From Vulcanimicrobiota bacterium (GTDB taxonomy: Bacteria; Vulcanimicrobiota; Vulcanimicrobiia; Vulcanimicrobiales; Vulcanimicrobiaceae): DNA of 7,512 nucleotides. Each line of letters begins with the position of its first letter. Positions within the stretch are counted from its first letter, which is position 1. The notes under the pieces are model-generated. The model made no database searches and had not been told where the DNA came from. It saw nothing but the letters and a program-made list of their open reading frames with translations. Below, piece after piece: positions 1 through 4,965 of this stretch. Location: assembly GCA_014304965.1 (NCBI GenBank), contig JACRTZ010000296.1:1-7512 (forward strand). Reading direction: 5' to 3'. Made by a program: the position numbers and the translations under genes.

Positions 1-276
1 CTCGCGGGCATGCCGGGGCTGGTGCGGGTATTTCTGACGGCGAGCGTCGCCTGGCGCACGGAGCGCTTGATGGAAAGCTTCCATTTCACGCGCGAACGGG
101 CCGCTGCCGAACTGGTGCGCACCGACGCCGCACGCCGCCGCGTCGCAAAGGACCACTACAAGATGACGTGGGGCGACCCGCGCAATTACGATCTCATCCT
201 CGACACCGAACGGTTCGGCGTCGAGGGGACGGTGAGTATCGTGGTCGCGGCCGTCCGTATCGCCGCGTCCGCGTGA
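1..276 (+). CDS. Cytidylate kinase-like family protein, C-terminal part (5' end outside window)
   Basis: The frame is open from base 1 to the TGA at 274-276, so the gene begins upstream and about 91 C-terminal residues are visible. The readable part has a hydrophobic strand (VRVFLTAS), then an arginine-rich helix (AWRTERLMESFHF), a second helix (RERAAAELVRTDAARRRVAKDHY) resembling the lid/LID-Arg region of P-loop nucleoside monophosphate kinases, and a WGDPRNYDLILDTERFGVEG segment. The pattern D-P-x-x-YDLxLxT-x-x-x-G is typical of the C-terminus of the cytidylate-kinase-like family (AAA_26, PF13189), whose true substrate is mostly unknown. The nucleotide-binding P-loop would lie upstream and cannot be checked. 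The ATG at base 10 is internal and not a believable start, because similarity to the family begins at once. Its end is close to the following transporter gene, so the two may be cotranscribed. Confidence 0.72.
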   Translation, partial: LAGMPGLVRVFLTASVAWRTERLMESFHFTRERAAAELVRTDAARRRVAKDHYKMTWGDPRNYDLILDTERFGVEGTVSIVVAAVRIAASA

Positions 277-296
277 GCGTTAGCCGCCCGCCCGTT

Positions 297-1535
297 ATGC
301 TGGAAACCCGCTCGCCGGAAAAGCGCGCGGGCATCCTCACCCCATTTCGCTATCGCGATTTCCGGCTGTTGTGGATGGGTTTTGCGGTTTCCAACCTCGG
401 AACGTGGATGCAGTTCACGGCGCTCGGCTATTTGGTCGTCGCGATGGCTGGTTCGGCGACGCGGGCCGCCCTGTACGTCGGGATTTTGGGCGCGGCGTCG
501 GCGGTGCCGGTCGTCTTGATTTCCCCGTTTGCGGGCGTCGTCGCGGACCGCTTTCCGCGCCGGCTCGTCTTGACGCTGACCAATTCGGCGATCGTGCTGA
601 TCGCGCTCGCGCTCGCGGTGCTCGAAGGCGCAAAGATGCTGACGGTCTGGGAGATCTTTCTTTTCTCAGGCCTGCGTTCTACCACGGCAGCATTCGACGC
701 ACCGGCGCGTCAAAGCTGGGTTCCGCTGCTCGTTCCGCGCGAGTACGTGGGGAACGCGATCGGGCTTAATTCGATCGCATTCAACGGGCCGCAAGTGATC
801 GGCCCGCCGATCGCCGGCATCTTGATTTCGACGGTGGGCGCGGCAGCCGCATTCTACGTCAACGCAGTTTCGACGGTTGCCGTGCTGATCGCGTTGTTCT
901 TCATGGCGCCCTCGCCGCCGAGTTCGACGGCGCGCGAAGGCATCTTCGCATCCATCGCCGCCGGGCTGCGCTTTTTGTTCACGCACCCGGTGTTGCGCTC
1001 GGTCCTGCTCCTGTTGCTCGTAACGTCTTTGCTGGTGCGTCCGTACGGCCAGCTGTTGCCGGCGTATGCCGCCCACGTCGTGTTCGTAGACGCGCGCGGT
1101 TTGGGCGTGCTCTTCGCCGCGAGCGGCATCGGGGCGATCCTCGGTTCGCTCGTCACCGCGATGGTCGGCAGCCATCGGCGCGGCTTCGTGTGGTTCCTCA
1201 GCGCGGTGCTGATGTCGGTCGGCGCGGTGGTACTCGGTCTCGTCCATTCGTTTGCCGTGTCGCTCGTGACGCTCGTGGTGATCGGCGCGTCCATCTTGAG
1301 TTTCGCGGGGAGTTCTAACGTCTTGCTGCAAACGCTGTCGCCCGACGACATGCGCGGGCGCGCGATCTCGGTGTTCTCGATGATCATGCTCGGCATCGTG
1401 CCGGCCGGCTCGCTCGTGCTGGGCGCCCTTGCGTCGGCGATCGGCCTCGATCGCGCGATCGTTGCGGGAGGCGTCGTCTCGCTCGCAACTGCGATCTGGA
1501 TTTATTGGAGCGATCCGGCGCTGCGTCGCGTCTAG
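297..1535 (+). CDS. MFS transporter, MFS_3/EntS-type exporter
   Basis: This encodes a 412-residue polytopic inner-membrane protein of the major facilitator superfamily, in the MFS_3 / enterobactin-exporter-like branch (PF05977 type). Such proteins usually export small molecules by proton antiport; the substrate here cannot be told. Visible hallmarks are the N-terminal PFRYRDFRLLWMG (residues 16-28), the loop 2-3 motif A GVVADRFPRR (80-89), and the FDAPARQ stretch (133-139) followed by an N-rich GLNSIAFNGPQVIGPPIAG helix. About a dozen hydrophobic segments follow, with a second half repeating the fold after a cytoplasmic loop near residue 205. Length is normal. The start is uncertain: ATG 297 lies 20 bases after the upstream stop, while GTG 273 would overlap that stop as GTGA, a common translational-coupling arrangement, and give 420 residues. 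Neither has a Shine-Dalgarno sequence. I prefer ATG because conserved sequence begins about 15 residues after it. Confidence 0.9.
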   Translation: MLETRSPEKRAGILTPFRYRDFRLLWMGFAVSNLGTWMQFTALGYLVVAMAGSATRAALYVGILGAASAVPVVLISPFAGVVADRFPRRLVLTLTNSAIVLIALALAVLEGAKMLTVWEIFLFSGLRSTTAAFDAPARQSWVPLLVPREYVGNAIGLNSIAFNGPQVIGPPIAGILISTVGAAAAFYVNAVSTVAVLIALFFMAPSPPSSTAREGIFASIAAGLRFLFTHPVLRSVLLLLLVTSLLVRPYGQLLPAYAAHVVFVDARGLGVLFAASGIGAILGSLVTAMVGSHRRGFVWFLSAVLMSVGAVVLGLVHSFAVSLVTLVVIGASILSFAGSSNVLLQTLSPDDMRGRAISVFSMIMLGIVPAGSLVLGALASAIGLDRAIVAGGVVSLATAIWIYWSDPALRRV

Positions 1536-1611
1536 CGGGCGAAAGGCGGCCTCGTCCTCGGGGCGGAATCGTTCTTCGCATCCGTTTGCGTTCGTGAAAC
1601 ACGTTGAGTTG

Positions 1612-1617
1612 AAAGGA
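1612..1617 (+). promoter_or_regulatory. Ribosome binding site of the NTF2-like gene
   Basis: AAAGGA lies nine bases before GTG 1627 and is the best Shine-Dalgarno sequence in the window. It decides the start of the downstream gene, because the resulting protein begins exactly with a signal peptide. The remainder of the 91-base gap (1536-1626) shows no convincing -35/-10 pair or terminator hairpin by eye, although a promoter for the next genes would be expected there. Confidence 0.6.
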
Positions 1618-1626
1618 TGGAGCCCC

Positions 1627-2109
1627 GTGAAAGTTCGTTTTGCAGCGGCCCTTTTTACGCTGGCGCTCGTGATGGGCTCGGCCGCTTCGGCCGCGCCGAA
1701 TACCAAAGCCATGCTCGCGCCCATCGATTCGCTGGTCGCCGCGCTCAATGCCGTGGACGCTGCGGCGGTCGGTGCGCTCTACACGGCCGACGGCTCGCTC
1801 CTCGATGAGTTCCCGCCCTTTCAGTGGCACGCACCCAGGGGCGCGGTGTCGTTCATGAAAGACTTCGGCGCGTTTACCAAAGCGGAGGGCGCCAGCGATT
1901 TCGTTGTGAAGCGCTCGGCTCCGAAGACCGTTCATCCCACGAAGGATGGCGCGATGGGCTACCTCGTCGTCCCGATGACGATCACGTACAAACTCAAAGG
2001 TAAGCCCCAAACCGAGATGGGCTTGTGGACCTTCATCGTCGTCAAGGCGGCCGGATCGTACAAGATCAAAGCGTCCGCGTGGGCGACGATCTCCGACACG
2101 GGCGGCTAG
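1627..2109 (+). CDS. Secreted NTF2/SnoaL-like protein of unknown function
   Basis: The product is 160 residues. GTG 1627 is chosen because it has a good ribosome binding site and opens a classical signal peptide: basic MKVR, hydrophobic core AAALFTLALVMG, and a cleavage site after ASA at about residue 22. The mature part (residues 26-157) begins with a helix (MLAPIDSLVAALNAVDAAAVGALYT) followed by ADGSLLDEFPPFQW and alternating strands ending in GLWTFIVVK and YKIKASAWA. This is the cone-shaped alpha+beta plan of the NTF2-like/SnoaL superfamily, in which a helix with a DAAAVxxLYxxDG-type motif precedes a curved sheet. The superfamily includes small enzymes, binding proteins and non-catalytic members, so no reaction can be assigned. 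Export suggests a periplasmic or extracellular role. The 3' end overlaps the next gene by about 31 bases, suggesting coupled translation. Confidence 0.8.
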   Translation: MKVRFAAALFTLALVMGSAASAAPNTKAMLAPIDSLVAALNAVDAAAVGALYTADGSLLDEFPPFQWHAPRGAVSFMKDFGAFTKAEGASDFVVKRSAPKTVHPTKDGAMGYLVVPMTITYKLKGKPQTEMGLWTFIVVKAAGSYKIKASAWATISDTGG

Positions 2110-2999
2110 CCGCGGCTACCACGATCAGGCTCGGCGCGGTCGCGCTCTTCGCATGCGCGCTCGCTTTCGCCGCGTGCCGCGACACCGTTGCGCGAGCTTC
2201 GCCGGCGGTGCGCGGTCCCGCGCTGCCCAGGCCGGCACACGTCGTCGTCGTGGTGGAGGAGAACAAGTCGTTCTGGCAGATCGACGGCAACAAGAGCGCG
2301 CCGGCGATCAACGCGTTGATGAAACGGGGCGCCGTGTTCACGAACTCGCACGGCGTCACGCACCCGAGTTTGCCGAACTACTTCGCGCTCTTCGCCGGCC
2401 TGACGAACGACAACGGCGACGGCTGCCCGGCGACCGGTATCGCGAAAAACGCCCCGAATCTGGCGAGCGAAATGCTCGCCACGGGGCATTCCTTTGCGGC
2501 ATATTCTGAAGCGTTGCCCGAAGCGGGCTGGACCGGCTGCGCGGCCGGAACGTACGGCCGAAAGCACGCGCCGTGGGTCCATTTCAGCAACGTGCCCTCG
2601 GCGCTGCACCGGCCGCTGAGTGCCTTGAAATCGTTCGATACGTTGCCGACCCTGACGTTCGTCATTCCCGACGTTGAGGACGACATGCATTCGGGTTCGA
2701 TCGCGCGCGGCGACGATTGGTTTGCCAAGCACGTTAGTCCGCTGGTTGCGTGGGCGTACGCGCACGACGCGCTCGTGGTCCTCACGTGGGACGAGGGGCT
2801 CGACGCGCAAAATCACGTTGCGACGATGTTCGCCGGTCCGATGGTGCGCCCGGGAAAATACGACGAATTCGTGGATCACTACCGCGTGCTGCGCACGCTC
2901 GAAGACATGTACGGGCTTGCACCGGCGGGGCGGAGCAAAGCGGTGCAGCCGATCTCCGACTGCTGGCAATCCGGCGCCGTGGGCTTCCTCGGCCCGTAG
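2079..2999 (+). CDS. Exported phosphoesterase of the PF04185 acid phosphatase/phospholipase C type
   Basis: The protein has 306 residues from GTG 2079. The N-terminus is basic and then hydrophobic (RLGAVALFACALAFAAC), ending in cysteine 33; a lipoprotein with a slightly unusual lipobox (Phe at -3) or an ordinary secreted protein are both possible. The catalytic core has the alkaline-phosphatase-superfamily signatures: VVVVVEENKSF (residues 55-65, with the Glu-Asn metal-binding pair), THPSLPNY (94-101, with the probable Ser/Thr nucleophile), IPDVEDDMHSG (196-206), TWDEG (236-240, metal-binding Asp/Glu), and the C-terminal HYRVLRTLEDMYGL. These fit metal-dependent hydrolysis of a phosphomonoester or diester outside the cytoplasm; the exact substrate is unknown. 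The next start, GTG 2208, would delete the export signal, so the upstream GTG is preferred even though it lies inside the preceding gene and lacks a clear ribosome binding site. Confidence 0.85.
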   Translation: MGDDLRHGRLAAATTIRLGAVALFACALAFAACRDTVARASPAVRGPALPRPAHVVVVVEENKSFWQIDGNKSAPAINALMKRGAVFTNSHGVTHPSLPNYFALFAGLTNDNGDGCPATGIAKNAPNLASEMLATGHSFAAYSEALPEAGWTGCAAGTYGRKHAPWVHFSNVPSALHRPLSALKSFDTLPTLTFVIPDVEDDMHSGSIARGDDWFAKHVSPLVAWAYAHDALVVLTWDEGLDAQNHVATMFAGPMVRPGKYDEFVDHYRVLRTLEDMYGLAPAGRSKAVQPISDCWQSGAVGFLGP

Positions 3000-3007
3000 C
3001 GCACGTC

Positions 3008-4141
3008 GTGCGCTACGATGCAATCGTCGCGGGCCTTGGCGGCATGGGCGGTGCGATCGCGGCGCACGCATCCGCGGGCGGGCTGCGCGTTCTGGGACTC
3101 GATCGTTTTCCGCGCGGGCACGATCTCGGCGCGTCGAGCGGTGGAGCGCGCATGATTCGAAGGGCGTACTTCGAGCGTCCGGCCTACGTGCCGCGCGTCG
3201 AGCGTGCGTACGAACTGTGGCACGATTTGGAAACGCGGACGGGGGCGCAGCTGCTCTTTCCGTGCGGCGTACTGCTGGCCGGGCATCCGGACAGCGCCAT
3301 CCTGGCCGGCGCTCTGGAGAGCGCCGCGCGCCACGGCGTGCCGATCGAACGGCTCGATGCCGCGGACATCGCTCGCCGGTTCGCCGCATTTCGCCCGCGC
3401 GCCGATGAAGCCGGCGTTTTCGAACCGGGCGCGGGCTTCCTGATCGCGGAGCGCGCAACCGCGGCCCATCTCGCCATGGCGGAAGCGCACGGCGCCGACC
3501 TGCGGTTCGAGTGCGCGGTCGCGGGTTGGGAGGCAAGCGATGCGGGCGTTCGCGTCCGCGTCGCATCGGGCGAGACGTTCGAAGCCGGGAAGCTTGCGCT
3601 CGCGTTCGGTCCGTGGTTCGACGGCTTCGCGAACGATCTCGGCGTCGAGCTGCGAATACAACGCAACGTGCAGTGCTTATTCGACGCGGCCGAGCCGCGC
3701 TTCGCGCCCGGCGCGATGCCGGGTTTTCTCGTGGACCGCGCGGAGTATCCGGCGCCGCTCTACGGTTTTCCGAATTTCGGAGCGGGCCTCAAGGCGGCGT
3801 TTCACGGCTTCGGCGCGACGACGCGAGCGGACGAACTCGATCGCTTCCTATCGGCCGCCGACGCCGAACCGTTGCGCGAACATCTCGACGCCTGGGTTCC
3901 CGGCGCCGCGTCGCACGCGGCCGGCGGAAAAGTCTGCATGTACGCGCTGACGCCGGATGAAGATTTTGCGATCGGCGCTCATCCCGATTTGCCGAACGTC
4001 GTCGTCGCCGGCGGCTTTTCGGGTCATGGCTTCAAATTCGCAAGCGTCGTCGGAGAAATCGGCGCCGACCTTCTCATAAACGGCGCAACGCACCACGACA
4101 TCGCGTTCCTCTCGCCGTCGCGCTTCGCGGCTGCGCGTTAG
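3008..4141 (+). CDS. Monomeric sarcosine oxidase / N-methyl-L-tryptophan oxidase family flavoenzyme
   Basis: This 377-residue protein belongs to the DAO/MSOX family, which oxidises secondary amines such as sarcosine or N-methyl amino acids, giving H2O2 and an aldehyde. Length matches MSOX/SolA (370-390). The N-terminal dinucleotide fold shows AGLGGMGG (residues 8-15) and acidic Asp32 at the end of strand 2. GASSGGARMIRRAY (41-54) matches the MSOX GSSHGDTRIIR region, with Arg48 and Arg51 at the equivalents of Arg49 and Arg52. GLKAAFHGFG carries Lys262 and His266, equivalent to the oxygen-activating Lys265 and His269. KVCMY carries Cys310, the expected covalent FAD attachment site (Cys315 in MSOX), and GFSGHGFKF carries Lys343 (Lys348). 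One difference is Ser44 where MSOX has His45. The start is GTG 3008, eight bases after the phosphoesterase stop, with no visible Shine-Dalgarno. The choice between sarcosine, N-methyltryptophan or another amine cannot be made. Confidence 0.9.
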   Translation: MRYDAIVAGLGGMGGAIAAHASAGGLRVLGLDRFPRGHDLGASSGGARMIRRAYFERPAYVPRVERAYELWHDLETRTGAQLLFPCGVLLAGHPDSAILAGALESAARHGVPIERLDAADIARRFAAFRPRADEAGVFEPGAGFLIAERATAAHLAMAEAHGADLRFECAVAGWEASDAGVRVRVASGETFEAGKLALAFGPWFDGFANDLGVELRIQRNVQCLFDAAEPRFAPGAMPGFLVDRAEYPAPLYGFPNFGAGLKAAFHGFGATTRADELDRFLSAADAEPLREHLDAWVPGAASHAAGGKVCMYALTPDEDFAIGAHPDLPNVVVAGGFSGHGFKFASVVGEIGADLLINGATHHDIAFLSPSRFAAAR

Positions 4142-4917
4142 CGAGCGGCGGTGGCGACGTCGCGGAGCGCTTGATCGAAGCGCGTCAGGATCGAATAGCG
4201 GTGCAGCAGTAACATGCTTGACGAATCGCCGGCGTTGCCCCAATCCTCCGTAAAACCGAGAACGTAGCCGCTTCGCGCAGCCAGGCGCGCGAGCCGTTCA
4301 TCGTAATTGTCCTCGGGATAGACGAGCGCGTACACCGGCTTTCCGAGCCGATGCTCGAGCGAGAACTTCGAGAGCGTAAACTCGTGTAGGACGGTGGTAG
4401 CGGGCAGCGGCCGTAAGTCGGGTGGATGGTTGGCCGTCAGGCTCTGCACCGAGATGAGACCGGTGCGCACCATCGCTTGCAGTTGCGGCCACGTGTTGTG
4501 TCGCTTGGTCGTCGTTTTCCCGACGAAGTTCGAGTGCACGAACAGCGTCGCCGGAAACTTGTATTTGACGAGCAGCGGCAGCGCGTTCTCGTACAGGCCG
4601 TGCCCGTTGTCGTCGAAAGTCAAGACGAGCGGCTTCTTGGGCAGGGGCGCGCCGCGCTGCAGGTGGTCGCGCAGCATGTCGAGCGATACGACGCTGAAGC
4701 CGCCGCTGCGGATCGCTTCCAATTGCGTCCGAAATGTCGCAACCTCGGTGTCGAACCAGACTTCTTTGGGCGTGACCACGTCGTGCCAGACGAGGACCGC
4801 CACGTAGGGGACCTTCGCGGCCGCCGCGATCTGCGGAAGCGGCGCGTCCGCTCGCGCGATCGCCGGCCAGACGCTTGCGACGGCGAGGAACGTAAGGATC
4901 GTGCGAAGGCGACGCAT
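4138..4917 (-). CDS. Secreted polysaccharide deacetylase (PgaB/IcaB-like NodB fold) with altered metal site
   Basis: The product is 259 residues with a signal peptide (MRRLRTILTFLAVASVWPAIARA, cleavage near residue 23). The NodB-homology order typical of PgaB/IcaB follows: VPYVAVLVWHDV (36-47), SGGFSVVSLDML (71-82), LPKKPLVLTFDDN (92-104), YKFPATLFV (119-127), TWPQLQAMVRTGL (142-154), NHPPDL (163-168), and a final ALVYPEDNYDERLARLAARSGY block. Active members remove N-acetyl groups from poly-N-acetylglucosamine or a related polymer, using a metal bound by one Asp and two His. Asp102 and Asp103 are present and the second histidine is His164, but the first histidine of the H-[ST]-x-x-H motif is Leu160, encoded CTG. 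The usual TFDDG glycine is Asn104. Activity may therefore be lost or altered. The gene is convergent with the oxidase and divergent from the glycosidase pair. Confidence 0.85.
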   Translation of the reverse strand: MRRLRTILTFLAVASVWPAIARADAPLPQIAAAAKVPYVAVLVWHDVVTPKEVWFDTEVATFRTQLEAIRSGGFSVVSLDMLRDHLQRGAPLPKKPLVLTFDDNGHGLYENALPLLVKYKFPATLFVHSNFVGKTTTKRHNTWPQLQAMVRTGLISVQSLTANHPPDLRPLPATTVLHEFTLSKFSLEHRLGKPVYALVYPEDNYDERLARLAARSGYVLGFTEDWGNAGDSSSMLLLHRYSILTRFDQALRDVATAAR

Positions 4918-4965
4918 GCTCGGAAGTGGTGCGACGGGGGCCGCGGCGAATCCCCGCAGCTTGCG
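4918..4965. promoter_or_regulatory. Short divergent intergenic region between deacetylase and glycosidase genes
   Basis: Only 48 bases separate the two divergent start codons, so any shared control region must lie here or inside the flanking genes. The stretch is very GC-rich. I see no TATAAT-like hexamer and no Shine-Dalgarno for either gene. It contains a short inverted repeat, CGGGG (4935-4939) with CCCCG (4952-4956), enclosing the palindrome CCGCGG (4941-4946). This could be an operator or a chance GC-rich match. The regulatory role is inferred from gene layout only. Confidence 0.3.

Noticed and set aside
168..296. Upstream extension of the transporter frame from ATG 168
   Set aside because: It lies inside the cytidylate-kinase-like gene and encodes an arginine-rich stretch unlike any MFS N-terminus.
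1438..1461. Three CGATCG copies within 24 bases, considered as a repeat or methylation-linked site cluster
   Set aside because: The copies fall in the coding sequence for an AIGLDRAIV helix. Ala/Ile/Asp/Arg codons with G/C bias produce this motif often, and it recurs singly through the window.
1429..1626. Upstream extension of the NTF2-like protein frame
   Set aside because: It overlaps the transporter end, gives an arginine/serine-rich segment, and would bury the clear signal peptide that starts at GTG 1627.
666..1748. Long antisense open frame of 360 codons opposite the transporter gene
   Set aside because: Its translation is rich in Arg, Glu, His and Asp with no fold signature and no hydrophobic pattern. 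It is the expected shadow of a GC-rich gene, and the opposite strand carries a clear MFS protein.
2102..2113. Perfect 12-base palindrome GCGGCTAGCCGC at the end of the NTF2-like gene, considered as a terminator or operator
   Set aside because: It has no loop and no following T-run, and it lies within the overlap with the next gene, so termination there makes little sense. It is probably chance in GC-rich sequence.
2106..3566. Antisense open frame of 486 codons opposite the phosphoesterase and oxidase genes
   Set aside because: It is dominated by Arg, Pro and Ala and spans two well-supported genes on the other strand. High GC keeps such frames open by chance.
4426..4965. Upstream extension of the AsmA-glycosidase frame by 180 codons
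   Set aside because: This part is fully antisense to the deacetylase gene and is charged and arginine-rich, while ATG 4966 begins immediately before a membrane anchor.
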